A program made the position numbers and the translations under genes. Below the pieces are notes generated by a model that saw nothing but the letters and a program-made list of their open reading frames with translations, was not told where the DNA came from and did no database searches. Shown in pieces: positions 27,018 to 35,410 of a stretch of 64,000 nt of DNA. Every line of letters starts with the position of its first letter. The first letter of the stretch is position 1. Source of the DNA: Priestia megaterium (GTDB lineage: Bacteria; Bacillota; Bacilli; Bacillales; Bacillaceae_H); contig VTEF01000002.1 in assembly GCA_008180335.1 (NCBI GenBank), positions 433,973-497,972 on the forward strand, in the 5' to 3' direction.

Positions 27018-27675
27018 TCTTATTCTCCCTTACAAAATCGATGTATCGTAACCGTGCAGGTACTCAGCTTTTTTTCGGAGAATATTGCAGGTGTTTGAGA
27101 GGTTTTAGGCAAACAGCCTTACATACAATTTGAATAAAAAAGCAGTTCGTTAAACTTGAAATGAAGTGATTGAGCTGGGGAACTATGTGAAAACGGTAAA
27201 ATGAATCATATACCTTATTTATGCCAACGGCTGAAGAAAGTCAATCATTATTAGTGCTTGAGACGAGAAACCCCTTCTTATTTGAATACAACGTTATTTT
27301 TTTCAACATGCATAAAATTATTCGAGATCAGCTATAAATGAATGTTATTTTTATAAATAGCCGTTTGAAAAAGATAGCATATATCTTTCTAGTTTCACTT
27401 AATATAAACCCTTATATATTAGAATAGTTAATACTGAAAAGAGATTCAGCATATTCTTCTTACATAAGAACAAGCTTCACTTGCTCTTCATAACGAGGCA
27501 ATCCAGACGTGATAAGCTGTTCGAGAATGAAATCTCCTTTTTATACGTGTATTATTTTGAATAATAGGATACAATGTAATGGTTAATTATGGTTTTTGGG
27601 AGCTTTTACTAAAAATGTTATGCTGGACGGATATGTCTTTGGATAGGAAGAAGTAACAGGGGAGGCGGATGATAA
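27018..27675. other. Divergent intergenic region
   Basis: 650 bases between the divergent corA and Nudix genes. Apart from the short coding-like fragment on the minus strand near 27500 I see no gene, convincing riboswitch or hairpin. Confidence 0.4.
27460..27540 (-). pseudogene. 25-codon protein-like fragment
   Basis: The minus strand reads KGDFILEQLITSGLPRYEEQ and a few more residues to a TAA, bounded upstream by another stop. The composition is protein-like, but the piece is short and the source gene was not recognised. Confidence 0.2.
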
Positions 27676-28170
27676 ATGATGGAGAGTGCACCTGTATTTG
27701 GCTATAAGGAAAAAGGAAAAGCGTACCGCAAAAGCGCAGGAGTGTATGGTGTGATATGGAATGAAGAGACTAGTGAAATTCGATTAGTGAAGAATGATAA
27801 AGGGGATTATTTCTTGCCTGGAGGCGGCCTTGAAGACCATGAAACACCAGAAGACTGCTTAAGAAGAGAATGTGTAGAAGAGTTAAATGTACAGGTATGC
27901 ATTCAGACATTCGTTGGTTGTGCGAAACAGTATTTTCAGTCTCCTGTTGATCAACAGCATTACCTTAATGAGGCTCACTTCTATCTATGCAAAGAAAAAC
28001 AAGCGAGCGGTGTTAAAGAAAAACGCTATCCGTCTTTATGGATGAAGCCGTCTTTAGCAATTAAACTATTAGAACATGAGCATCATAGCTGGGCGGTTGT
28101 AAAGTGCATGTCTGGTGCTTTAACGAAACTGAATACGAGTGTAGCGGCAGATAAGGGAGATAGAGCCTAA
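27676..28170 (+). CDS. Nudix hydrolase
   Basis: 164 residues. The Nudix box starts at G50 (GLEDHETPEDCLRRECVEEL): Glu56, then R64-E65-x-x-E68-E69, with Asn71 in place of the usual Gly. It would hydrolyse a nucleoside diphosphate linked to another moiety, with Mg or Mn; the exact substrate is unknown. GGGGAGG precedes the ATG. The next gene starts 49 bases downstream on the same strand. Confidence 0.85.
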   Translation: MMESAPVFGYKEKGKAYRKSAGVYGVIWNEETSEIRLVKNDKGDYFLPGGGLEDHETPEDCLRRECVEELNVQVCIQTFVGCAKQYFQSPVDQQHYLNEAHFYLCKEKQASGVKEKRYPSLWMKPSLAIKLLEHEHHSWAVVKCMSGALTKLNTSVAADKGDRA

Positions 28171-28219
28171 AAGCAAATGGTGATGCTTTGAACGGTAATT
28201 AATATCGCAAATAGAAAGA

Positions 28220-28774
28220 GTGGTGATAAAGGTGTCATTCGTGCTGTTATTAGGGCTTATCGTGATTGCAGTACTGATCATTTTTAACAATAAATTATTT
28301 GGACGTGTAAAATATAATAATAAAATCGTTCAGACTTTACATACACAGCAATGGTTTCAAAACCATTGGCTGAGCGGGCTGTTTTTATTCGGAATCAATG
28401 TTTTTTTGTTTGGTGCAACGGCCTTGTTGCTGTATTTGCTTACACTAATTGAAATTCCTTTTATTCATATTTTAATTATGATGGGTGCTGTTGTTGTAAG
28501 CATTTTAGTATGGGTATCCATTAGTGAATCTTGGAACGGAACAAGGAGAAACCGGTTGAAAATGGGGTTTTTGGGAAGCAGCTTTTATCTGTTTTTATCG
28601 CTTCTATGTATGTATCGATGGATCACGTTAAAACCTTCATACCCTGGTGAAGGTCCATTTATGGCGGCGCTCGGCTTCTTATTCGGCTTCGTCGTTTCAT
28701 CAGTAGCATTTATTACCTGTTTTGCTTTTACGGCTTTTTCAAGAAAGACAGAGAATCATAATCGGATCGTATAG
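28220..28774 (+). CDS. Hypothetical membrane protein with four or five helices
   Basis: Up to 184 residues. Hydrophobic segments lie at SFVLLLGLIVIAVLIIF, LFLFGINVFLFGATALLLYL, FIHILIMMGAVVVSILVWV, FLGSSFYLFLSLL and MAALGFLFGFVVSSVAF. Several GTG codons could start it; the one at 28232 (VSFVLLLG) has GGTGAT upstream and is as likely as the first. I do not recognise the family. It probably shares a transcript with the Nudix gene. Confidence 0.55.
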   Translation: MVIKVSFVLLLGLIVIAVLIIFNNKLFGRVKYNNKIVQTLHTQQWFQNHWLSGLFLFGINVFLFGATALLLYLLTLIEIPFIHILIMMGAVVVSILVWVSISESWNGTRRNRLKMGFLGSSFYLFLSLLCMYRWITLKPSYPGEGPFMAALGFLFGFVVSSVAFITCFAFTAFSRKTENHNRIV

Positions 28775-28775
28775 T

Positions 28776-28807
28776 AGCAGCGGCTTAGATTGCTGCTGTT
28801 TTTTTAT
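28776..28807 (+). terminator. Weak terminator
   Basis: AGCAGC / GCTGCT stem (6 bp) followed by GTTTTTTTA, right after the membrane protein stop codon. Confidence 0.6.
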
Positions 28808-28995
28808 TTCTAATACGAAAAGCGGAGTCGTCAAAAAAGGATAGAATAATAAGCCAACGATGATTGCACACTACAATTAGCAGTAAAAAGAGCTTGAAGA
28901 ATACCCCAAACTCTTTTATATCGTTTATTCATAGCTAGTAAGTGCAATTAATCAAATAAGATTACCTAATTGAATCATTTCTGTACATATTATTC

Positions 28996-29442
28996 TTATT
29001 TAAAGAGTTGGTTGTTAATATGGTGTTCCATATGTTCAAGATAATCTTGGATGAGCCACTCCAATGTTTTCTGCTCGTTATTCCCTAAATCACATCGATA
29101 AGAGAGTTTTTCTGCCGGTATTTTATTAATCACTTGGATAATTTGTTTATTTAAAGCACACCACAGGTTAAGGATTTCTTCTGTTGATTGCTTTTGATAA
29201 TTTTGCAAAGCTGCCCATTGGTCTTGGTTATATGATGCAATCACGTATGGCTGTTTTTCATATTGAATGTTAATAAACCGTCCAAGATTATTGATCGCAG
29301 AATCACATAAATGCCCTAGTGTTTCCTTTTTCGACCATTTATTAGGCAGCGGCCGTTCTGACAGCTCCACTTCAGACATACGATTGAACTCTTTTGGCAC
29401 AATATTCATCCAATGATTTAATCCATCAATCACATTCTTCAT
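28996..29442 (-). CDS. DinB-family protein
   Basis: 148 residues of a four-helix DinB/YfiT bundle. The metal-binding histidines of the family are found in ETLGHLCDSA and in the C-terminal YLEHMEHHINN. Many members are bacillithiol-dependent transferases or damage-induced proteins. WSKKETLGHLCDSA is the typical signature helix. The ATG follows GGGGAGAAAAAA on the minus strand. Monocistronic. Confidence 0.8.
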   Translation of the reverse strand: MKNVIDGLNHWMNIVPKEFNRMSEVELSERPLPNKWSKKETLGHLCDSAINNLGRFINIQYEKQPYVIASYNQDQWAALQNYQKQSTEEILNLWCALNKQIIQVINKIPAEKLSYRCDLGNNEQKTLEWLIQDYLEHMEHHINNQLFK

Positions 29443-29566
29443 TTTTTTCTCCCCTCAATAAATAGTTTCATTCCTTAAAATCTTTATGGCTATTTTAACA
29501 TAAATATCCAATATATTTTGCAGTTAGTAAATTATTTAACATAAAGTATATTATTTGTTGTTTAAT

Positions 29567-29586
29567 ATATAACTATATTGTTATAT
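29567..29586. promoter_or_regulatory. Probable ArsR-type operator
   Basis: ATATAAC and GTTATAT are exact inverted repeats separated by six bases, about 30 bases ahead of the truncated arsR start. ArsR/SmtB repressors bind AT-rich dyads of this kind, so the site looks like the autoregulatory operator of the lost gene. Confidence 0.45.
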
Positions 29587-29616
29587 GATGATTTAGTGAA
29601 TGGAGGTGTTTCATAA

Positions 29617-29739
29617 ATGGCTGTAAATCGAACTGTTGAAATTGAAAAAGCAACTCAAATTTTAAAGCTGCTGGGAGATAAAACGAGGCTTTCGATGATG
29701 AAGCTGCTAGCAGAAAATGAATGCTGTGTATGTGAGTAA
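29617..29739 (+). pseudogene. Truncated ArsR-family repressor gene
   Basis: The start has a good TGGAGGTG ribosome site and 40 codons (IEKATQILKLLGDKTRLSMM, then KLLAENECCVCE) that match the N-terminus of ArsR winged-helix repressors, including the CCVCE stretch before the recognition helix. A TAA follows immediately, and the rest is missing; the 3' end of the DUF2628 gene begins 9 bases on. The break looks like a deletion joint. Confidence 0.75.
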
Positions 29740-29747
29740 TTGGAGGT

Positions 29748-30122
29748 TTAAACATTGATATCGATTATATTGGCACCCTTGATTTTTTTAGTGACGTGCT
29801 GATAATACCAGCGGTTTCCGTTTCTGCCGACTGCAAAAGCAATGGCTAAATAAAAGATGACATCAATCCATAGTGGCATGTCGACTAGATAAGAAAGAAT
29901 AATCAGCGGAAGCTGGAGCAGTGCTATGAAGAAAAACAGCTTGTACATTTTTCGGTAAGCGAGCCAAAACGGATAGAAAAAGAAACCAATCCAATTCCAC
30001 GAGTTTTCTTTGGCGGGGTCTTTTAGAGAACCCCATTTTAAATCATAATACGACGTATTTTTCTGAACAGCTTTATGCTGTTCTTCGGACGATATCGGTT
30101 GTCCTGCGTAAGATTCTGTCAT
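29748..30122 (-). CDS. DUF2628 membrane protein
   Basis: 124 residues. After a polar N-terminus and NSWNWIGFFFYPFWLAYRKM, the DUF2628 signature of Trp, Phe and Pro, come two or three helices (LFFFIALLQLPLIILSYL and WIDVIFYLAIAFAVG) and GNRWYYQHVTKKI. The role is unknown. I start at the ATG after AAAGGTGATAAAC; an ATG three codons upstream has no ribosome site. Confidence 0.7.
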   Translation of the reverse strand: MTESYAGQPISSEEQHKAVQKNTSYYDLKWGSLKDPAKENSWNWIGFFFYPFWLAYRKMYKLFFFIALLQLPLIILSYLVDMPLWIDVIFYLAIAFAVGRNGNRWYYQHVTKKIKGANIIDINV

Positions 30123-30230
30123 GTTTATCACCTTTCAAGTTTTAAGCGTACAATTTAGGATACGATATTTAATGATTAGCGTAAAGCCCTGTATTACTTT
30201 CAAAAAGGCGGAATTCATTTGCACTGGATA

Positions 30231-30271
30231 AAGAAGGAAGCCTAAAGAAAAATTCTTTAGGCTTCCTTCTT
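30231..30271. terminator. Hairpin downstream of the YjcZ-like gene
   Basis: AAGAAGGAAGCCTAAAG and CTTTAGGCTTCCTTCTT make a 17-bp perfect stem 15 bases after the minus-strand stop codon. The T-run on the minus strand is short (CTTCTTTA). Confidence 0.7.
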
Positions 30272-30285
30272 TGTTTTTGTTTTTA

Positions 30286-30399
30286 TTAGCACCAGCCATA
30301 ATTATCAAAACAGCTGCAACCAATAATAATTAACAGGATAAATAACACAACAATCAAGGCAAAGTTAGATCCATAACCAAAACCAGTATTTTCAGACAT
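30286..30399 (-). CDS. YjcZ-family sporulation peptide
   Basis: 37 residues on the minus strand: MSENTGFGYGSNFALIVVLF, then a run of Leu and Ile and a C-terminal IGCSCFDNYGWC. Glycine/tyrosine start, one helix with FALIVVLFILLIII and a short tail are the signature of YjcZ/YuzC-like small spore proteins. AAAGGAG is 8 bases before the ATG. It is ended by the strong hairpin at 30231. Confidence 0.75.
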   Translation of the reverse strand: MSENTGFGYGSNFALIVVLFILLIIIGCSCFDNYGWC

Positions 30400-30733
30400 A
30401 CAGACACTCCTTTTTTATATTTTCGTAAAGCCAAACAAGCAATAAAAAATAGGTATTTCTCATGGATTTCTTTATCATATGTCTAACCAATCTAATTTGA
30501 TTGTTTTTCTTTAGCTTTTTTACAAATTGGGCTCGGTTTCTACTTTCTAGCCGTTTTAATGACCACTTCCTGTTAAAGTATACTGAAAAACGTCTTTTGA
30601 ATGAAAAAATAACAGCGCCTAAATATTAATTATAAAGGCTGTCTCTGGGTTTTTGCCTTTATCACTTTTGGGGCAATAGCATAACTTATAGGGTATTTAT
30701 CTAATTTTAAAAACCAAGAGGAGAGATGGCCGG
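30400..30733. other. Divergent intergenic region
   Basis: No gene is recognised between the divergent YjcZ-like gene and the coiled-coil gene; promoters of both should lie here, but none is clear enough to mark. Confidence 0.4.
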
Positions 30734-31048
30734 ATGAACCCTTATTATTTTTATCCTGGATATGTTCAGCAAATTCCGCAACAAGCTCAATACGAAGTTC
30801 CTTATGATTACCAATATCAACAGCAGGAACAAGATGAGATTGGCAGACAACAATTTCAAAATTTTGGCGGATTTGAAAGAAGGATTAGAAATCTTGAAAG
30901 ACAAAATCAGGAGCAAGCGAGAGAAATTACACGTCTAAACCGAGTTGTCGAGCGTCATACAGCTCGTCTAAACCGATTAAATCAAAGGCTGCGTGTAGTA
31001 GAGAACAGATTAAACATCCCGTTTCTAGCTGGTGAAGACGGATTTTAA
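30734..31048 (+). CDS. Tyr/Gln-rich coiled-coil protein, probably spore coat
   Basis: 104 residues. The N-terminal 40 are rich in Tyr, Gln and Pro ([20 protein letters not shown]), and residues 45-95 form a coiled coil with heptads of Arg, Leu and Asn ([20 protein letters not shown]). No signal peptide. This composition is typical of Bacillus spore-coat or inner-coat proteins; the assignment rests on composition only. GAGGAGA lies about 8 bases before the ATG. Confidence 0.55.
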   Translation: MNPYYFYPGYVQQIPQQAQYEVPYDYQYQQQEQDEIGRQQFQNFGGFERRIRNLERQNQEQAREITRLNRVVERHTARLNRLNQRLRVVENRLNIPFLAGEDGF

Positions 31049-31061
31049 ACAGCTCTCTAAT

Positions 31062-31104
31062 AAAAAATCAGCATGATTCTTTCATTGAATCATGCTGGTT
31101 TTTA
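31062..31104 (+). terminator. Terminator
   Basis: CAGCATGATTC / GAATCATGCTG stem with flanking A and T runs, just after the coiled-coil gene. Confidence 0.85.
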
Positions 31105-31147
31105 TTAAAACGGATCTGCTTCGATCAGTCAGAGCCGAGAATAATCA

Positions 31148-31546
31148 TTAAAATAAAAGAGCATCAAGTGCGTATTGACCAGGACCGATAAGAGCAACCC
31201 CGATTACGACTGCTAATAATGTAAGATTATATTCATAACCATTTGAAGTTGCCCAGTATCCGTTTGGACCATGGACTTTGACAATTGCGACTACCATTGT
31301 GCCAGCGATCATAAGGGCTGCAAGCGGAGTCAGAAACCCTGCTGCAAATAAAACGCCGCCTATAAGTTCTGATAATCCCGCTAAAAGAGCCATCGTTACA
31401 CCTGGCTTCATACCGATGGATTCAAACCATCCGCCTGTTCCTTTTAATCCATGACCGCCAAACCAGCCGAATAATTTCTGTGCTCCATGTGCCATGAAAG
31501 ATAGTCCAATAACTAAACGTATTAATAATAACCCAATACTCATCAT
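31148..31546 (-). CDS. DoxX-family membrane protein
   Basis: 132 residues with four helices. The signature [25 protein letters not shown] and the [15 protein letters not shown] block are those of DoxX/DoxD proteins, quinone-linked membrane proteins that in bacilli are tied to thiol and electrophile stress. GGAGGAAGAAAAA precedes the start on the minus strand (two ATG codons in tandem). It is transcribed divergently from an azoreductase gene and may share control elements with it. Confidence 0.8.
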   Translation of the reverse strand: MMSIGLLLIRLVIGLSFMAHGAQKLFGWFGGHGLKGTGGWFESIGMKPGVTMALLAGLSELIGGVLFAAGFLTPLAALMIAGTMVVAIVKVHGPNGYWATSNGYEYNLTLLAVVIGVALIGPGQYALDALLF

Positions 31547-31740
31547 TTTTTCTTCCTCCTAAACATATATTTTGCATTCATAATTATTTAACTCAAGATA
31601 TTTGTCCGAAATGACTTACTTGCACATTAAAACGCGTTTTTAGAACAAGCTAATCTTTGCTTTTCAATCGATAATATCAAATAAGTTCTTTATTCTTTAA
31701 TAAAATGCAGATTTTACAGCTATATAGTTTTATATAAAAT

Positions 31741-31757
31741 ATATTGAATTCAAGATA
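31741..31757. promoter_or_regulatory. MarR-type operator candidate between doxX and azoR
   Basis: ATATTGAATTCAAGATA is an imperfect palindrome around GAATTC and fits the plan TATCT-GAATTC-AGATA known for the MhqR repressor of quinone-response genes in B. subtilis. A half-like site ACTCAAGATAT lies near 31590, closer to doxX. Both neighbours belong to families under such control; the link is an inference. Confidence 0.4.
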
Positions 31758-31976
31758 ATTATAAAATACGTTTTGGTTTTTTGTCAATAGCTTTTTAGCG
31801 ATTATAAGGAGACCATCTAACTCAACTAAAGAAGCAAGCTAATTAAGCAGGAGGTTTAATAAAAACAGAAACAGGATAAATTAGTATTGTGTTTAAGGTG
31901 GCCTTTTGTTTCCAATTGCTCCAGGGGGTCATCTAGTTAAAAAATATTATAATTAAAGAAAAGTGAGGTAAGAAAC

Positions 31977-32612
31977 ATGACAACCGTTCTTTATATGACA
32001 GCACATCCGCATGATGACACTCAGTCTTACAGTATGGCAGTTGGGAAAGCTTTTATTGATGCATACAGAGAATCCAATCCGAACGATGAAGTGATCCATC
32101 TTGATTTATATAGAGAAGATATTCCTCATATTGATGCGGATGTGTTCAATGGCTGGGGAAAGCTGCAAAAAGGCACAGCATTTGATCAGTTATCTGAAGA
32201 AGAAAAAGCAAAGGTTGGCCGTCTTGGACAGTTAAGTGAACAATTTGTAGCTGCTGATAAATATGTATTTGTAACGCCTATGTGGAACTTCTCATTTCCA
32301 CCGGTTATGAAAGCTTACCTTGATTCTGTAGCGGTAGCAGGAAAATCATTTAAGTACACAGAACAAGGTCCGGTAGGATTATTAACGGATAAAAAAGCGC
32401 TGCACATTCAAGCGCGCGGAGGAATATATTCTGAAGGTCCAGCTGCTGATATGGAAATGGGTCATCGTTATATAGGCATTATGATGAAATTTTTCGGTGT
32501 ACCTTCTTTTGAAGGTGTGTTTGTTGAAGGGCACAATCAGTTTCCAGACCGGGCTCAAGAAATTAAAGAAAAAGCAATCAATGAAGCGAAAGAAGTAGCG
32601 AAAATATTTTAA
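31977..32612 (+). CDS. azoR: FMN-dependent NADH:quinone/azo reductase
   Basis: 211 residues of the flavodoxin-like AzoR family. FMN contact loops are [11 protein letters not shown] (phosphate loop) and [17 protein letters not shown] (isoalloxazine loop), then [10 protein letters not shown]. The enzyme reduces quinones or azo dyes by two-electron transfer with NADH and protects against electrophiles. AAAAGTGAGG precedes the ATG. Its divergent neighbour is doxX and a MarR-type palindrome sits between them. Confidence 0.85.
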   Translation: MTTVLYMTAHPHDDTQSYSMAVGKAFIDAYRESNPNDEVIHLDLYREDIPHIDADVFNGWGKLQKGTAFDQLSEEEKAKVGRLGQLSEQFVAADKYVFVTPMWNFSFPPVMKAYLDSVAVAGKSFKYTEQGPVGLLTDKKALHIQARGGIYSEGPAADMEMGHRYIGIMMKFFGVPSFEGVFVEGHNQFPDRAQEIKEKAINEAKEVAKIF

Positions 32613-32759
32613 ATAAAGCAATATTCCACCGACAAATGAGATGAAAGCAACGTCCATAAATGCATGAACTTTTTTGGATGTTGTCAAACGCTTAAACCGA
32701 AATCTTTCCATGTTTTTCGGCTTAAGTCATTGAAATTCTTTTGGGGAAGGTTTTGTTTA

Positions 32760-32818
32760 TTTCCGCCATACCGGAATATTCCAGTTGTGCGGAATAGCAT
32801 ACTCCGGTATGGCGGAAA
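32760..32818. repeat. 16-bp GC-rich inverted repeat with nested inner stem
   Basis: TTTCCGCCATACCGGA and TCCGGTATGGCGGAAA pair perfectly over 16 bp. The 27-base loop contains a second stem TATTCC / GGAATA. The element sits in AT-rich DNA 150 bases after azoR with no T-run; no transposase accompanies it. It could be a small non-autonomous element, an operator or a structured RNA. Confidence 0.6.
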
Positions 32819-32965
32819 AAGTTTAAGGAAGTTATGTTTACTTCATTGTCAAGATGAGCTTATGAATACAAGATTAATAGAAAATGGTAAAAATGTTTTC
32901 ATTTGGCATAAAACTTGCAGAATAAATTATCAGATTTATAGATTAATATGATTGCTAACAAAAAA

Positions 32966-32979
32966 TGATAACGCTTTCA
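32966..32979 (+). promoter_or_regulatory. cre site (CcpA box) ahead of the PHB-depolymerase-type gene
   Basis: TGATAACGCTTTCA fits every fixed position of the cre consensus TGWNANCGNTNWCA. At 190 bases before the start codon it would let CcpA silence the esterase gene when preferred sugars are present. Confidence 0.65.
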
Positions 32980-33166
32980 TAATTGGTTTGCCGATTGTAT
33001 GTTCAGTGGATGATTTCTTCAGTATAGGCTTTCTAATTAAAAGAACATAGCCTGTTAGCAATCATAAACAAAAAGGAGGGGAATTTATACGGTTTATCTT
33101 TACTTTAGCGAGATTAATTTTTAAAAGCCTTCAAAAAATGTATCGTTAACAGGGAGGGAAAATAAT

Positions 33167-34948
33167 TTGAAGAAATTGAACCGTTTGTTTGCGCTTGGAT
33201 TAATTGTCACTCTCGTTACCTCGGTTTTGCCAACGAATTCTTTAGCAGAAGGAAGCTTTATTTCAAAAACATACAACGGAAGAAACTATAAACTTTACAT
33301 ACCTGATGGGTATCAAACTGGAACCGCTTTGCCCTTAGTGGTGATGTTGCACGGGTGCACACAAGACCCAAACCAATTTGCTGCTGGAACACAAATGAAC
33401 ACGCTTGCCGATTCAGAAAAGTTTCTCGTTCTGTATCCTGAACAGCCTTCATCTGCTAACTCGAATAAGTGTTGGAATTGGTTTGAAACTGCTCATCAAT
33501 CTCGAGGCAGCGGCGAGCCTGCATTAATCGCTGGTATGGTTAATCAAGTGAAGAACGATTATACAGTTGATGATCATCGCGTTTTTGCAGGGGGATTGTC
33601 AGCAGGTGCTGCAATGAGTGTGATTATGGGGGCTGCTTATCCAGATATCTTTGCTGCTATTAGCGTTGGAGCCGGATTAGAATACAAGGCAGCAACAAGC
33701 GTTGTTAATGCTTTTACAGCGATGAGCAGCGGCGGACCTAATCCTGTGCAGCAAGGAGACACAGCATATCAAGCAATGGGCAATTACAAAAGAACAGTGC
33801 CAGTAATTGTCTTTCACGGTACATCAGATACGACCGTCTATCCGGTGAATGCCGAGCAAGTGATTTCTCAATGGGCCCAAACAAATGATAAAGCATCTGA
33901 CGGAGCAGACAACAATAACATCGATGATACAGCTGAACAAACCGTTACGGGAACAGTTTCTGGAGGAAGAAGCTATACTCAGTCCATCTATAAGGATGCT
34001 GCAGGAACGACAGTAATGGAAAAATACATGGTAGACGGAATGGGTCATGCTTGGTCTGGCGGCAGTACAGTAGGCTCCTATACAGACCCAAAAGGACCGA
34101 ATGCGACACAGTTAAGCTGGAATTTCTTCAAGAATCATCCTAAAAGCGGCAGCACGCCAGAACCAGGCGATACAACTCCGCCTGTTACATCTGCATCACC
34201 AGCAGGAGGAACGTATGCAGGTTCTGTAAATGTATCATTATCCACTAATGAAGCGGCAACTACTTACTATACGACAGATGGAACAGAACCAACTACAAAC
34301 TCTAACATCTATACAGGCAGCATTGCTATCACTGCAGATACGACTTTAAAATTCTTCAGCAAAGACGCCGCCGGAAACCAAGAAACTAGTAAAACAGAAG
34401 TATACAACATCAGCTCAACTGCTGGACAAACTGTTACTTTTAAATCTGTCGGTTCAGAAGATGGATTCACAGGAAGCTTATCAGCTGACGGCTTAAGTAC
34501 AACCGTGCATAAAGTAGGCGATAAAGGAATGTACAATACAGATACGTATCGAACGATCTTGTCATTTGATACTAGCTCGTTGCCGGATTCAGCTACTGTT
34601 AAAAGTGTTAAATTAAAGCTATACCGCAAATCGTTATCGGGAGCTGTAAATGATATTCATCTTGCTATTAAAAACGGAGTGTTTGGAACAAGCAGCATTT
34701 TAGAACAAGGAGATTACAATGCCGTTCCATCCGCTTCGTCAATTGTCTCTTTACCTGCACCATCAGCAAACAATGCGTATACAGAAGTAGAATTACCTGC
34801 CGCTGCCTTTACAAACATAAATCAAACAGGCAAAACGCAAATGCGCCTTTCAAGCACAACCGCTCTAGACTTTGCTTCTGACGTACTAGAGATTTATGGA
34901 GGAGAAGACGCTTCTTATGCACCTGTTTTAACCGTGACGTATGAATAA
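33167..34948 (+). CDS. Secreted PHB-depolymerase-type esterase with CHB_HEX and DNRLRE domains
   Basis: 593 residues. Signal peptide 1-28 (cleavage near NSLAE). The catalytic alpha/beta-hydrolase domain spans about 30-330: Ser145 in GGLSAGAAM, Asp221 after HGTSD, His294 in GMGHAW, with the oxyanion LHGC near 62. A chitobiase/beta-hexosaminidase C-terminal repeat follows (TTYYTTDGTEPTTNS), then a DNRLRE-type beta domain to the end. This plan is that of extracellular poly(3-hydroxybutyrate) depolymerases and related polyester or feruloyl esterases. TTG start after GGGAGGG. A cre site lies upstream and 3-hydroxybutyrate genes about 8 kb downstream. Confidence 0.8.
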   Translation: MKKLNRLFALGLIVTLVTSVLPTNSLAEGSFISKTYNGRNYKLYIPDGYQTGTALPLVVMLHGCTQDPNQFAAGTQMNTLADSEKFLVLYPEQPSSANSNKCWNWFETAHQSRGSGEPALIAGMVNQVKNDYTVDDHRVFAGGLSAGAAMSVIMGAAYPDIFAAISVGAGLEYKAATSVVNAFTAMSSGGPNPVQQGDTAYQAMGNYKRTVPVIVFHGTSDTTVYPVNAEQVISQWAQTNDKASDGADNNNIDDTAEQTVTGTVSGGRSYTQSIYKDAAGTTVMEKYMVDGMGHAWSGGSTVGSYTDPKGPNATQLSWNFFKNHPKSGSTPEPGDTTPPVTSASPAGGTYAGSVNVSLSTNEAATTYYTTDGTEPTTNSNIYTGSIAITADTTLKFFSKDAAGNQETSKTEVYNISSTAGQTVTFKSVGSEDGFTGSLSADGLSTTVHKVGDKGMYNTDTYRTILSFDTSSLPDSATVKSVKLKLYRKSLSGAVNDIHLAIKNGVFGTSSILEQGDYNAVPSASSIVSLPAPSANNAYTEVELPAAAFTNINQTGKTQMRLSSTTALDFASDVLEIYGGEDASYAPVLTVTYE

Positions 34949-34986
34949 TATGTTTAGAGAGGGCTTAATTTTAAGAAATGTGGCGC

Positions 34987-35015
34987 TTTACACATTTTTT
35001 GGCATATAGTATGAT
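34987..35015 (+). promoter_or_regulatory. Sigma-A promoter of the MutS2-like leader transcript
   Basis: TTTACA and TATGAT are spaced by 17 bases. Transcription would start near 35022, giving a leader of about 390 bases before the MutS2-like start codon. Confidence 0.7.
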
Positions 35016-35070
35016 GTGGATATAAAGTAAAAGTCAATGAGTCGCAAATAAATCAGACGAGGTGCTTTTT

Positions 35071-35094
35071 ATGAGTGGAGTAGTATCTAAATAG
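35071..35094 (+). CDS. Seven-codon leader ORF (MSGVVSK)
   Basis: GAGGTG lies 6 bases before an ATG that encodes MSGVVSK and then TAG. It sits 50 bases into the predicted leader of the MutS2-like gene, ahead of the hairpins and the terminator, as do translated leader peptides of drug-induced attenuators. Confidence 0.5.
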   Translation: MSGVVSK

Positions 35095-35127
35095 GAAAAA
35101 ACTTAAGTAAATAAATTCACTGGCATC

Positions 35128-35303
35128 AGGGTATTTTTTGTAAAATCGCATACCCTTTGTTTGCTTATGGATTTATTTAAAAACCTATGAAGATACCTAC
35201 AATACTTTATAAAGCATGTAACAATATAGGTCAATAAACCGCAAATCTTCGTTTGTGTGTTTATTGACGGATATTGTTACACATCTTGCTTGTGAATGTA
35301 TGT
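35128..35303 (+). promoter_or_regulatory. Structured leader of the MutS2-like gene
   Basis: Three paired elements are visible. AGGGTAT / ATACCCT forms a hairpin near 35128-35155. A long imperfect hairpin runs from 35219 to 35282 with arms containing GTAACAATAT, GTCAATAAAC and CGCAAA. A 13-base strand TATGAAGATACCT (35186-35198) is exactly complementary to AGGTATCTTCATA (35367-35379), which lies beyond the terminator next to the ribosome site. The last pairing spans the terminator and could be an antitermination or translation switch. Confidence 0.5.
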
Positions 35304-35332
35304 AAAGCTGTGGGGATCCCCGCAGCTTTTTT
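35304..35332 (+). terminator. Intrinsic terminator inside the leader
   Basis: AAAGCTG-T-GGGG / CCCC-G-CAGCTTT with a T-run, ending 78 bases before the MutS2-like start codon. Since the promoter lies upstream of it, transcripts must read through this site for the gene to be expressed. Confidence 0.8.
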
Positions 35333-35410
35333 ATGTTTTTATATCGCTCATTGACCTCCAATAGTGAGGTATCTTCATATGTGATTTTAATCATAGTGAG
35401 GAGATCAAAG

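Noticed and set aside
32664-32951. 95-codon plus-strand open frame after azoR
   Set aside because: It runs through the GC-rich inverted repeat, has no ribosome site and has non-protein-like composition.
35059-35076. GAGGTGCTTTTTATGA occurs both at the leader mini-ORF and at the DUF2975 start (39425)
   Set aside because: The match is confined to a ribosome site plus start codon and stops there, so it is likely coincidence rather than a duplicated element.
35040-35410. T-box riboswitch in the MutS2-like leader
   Set aside because: The AGGGTGGNACCGCG T-box sequence is absent.
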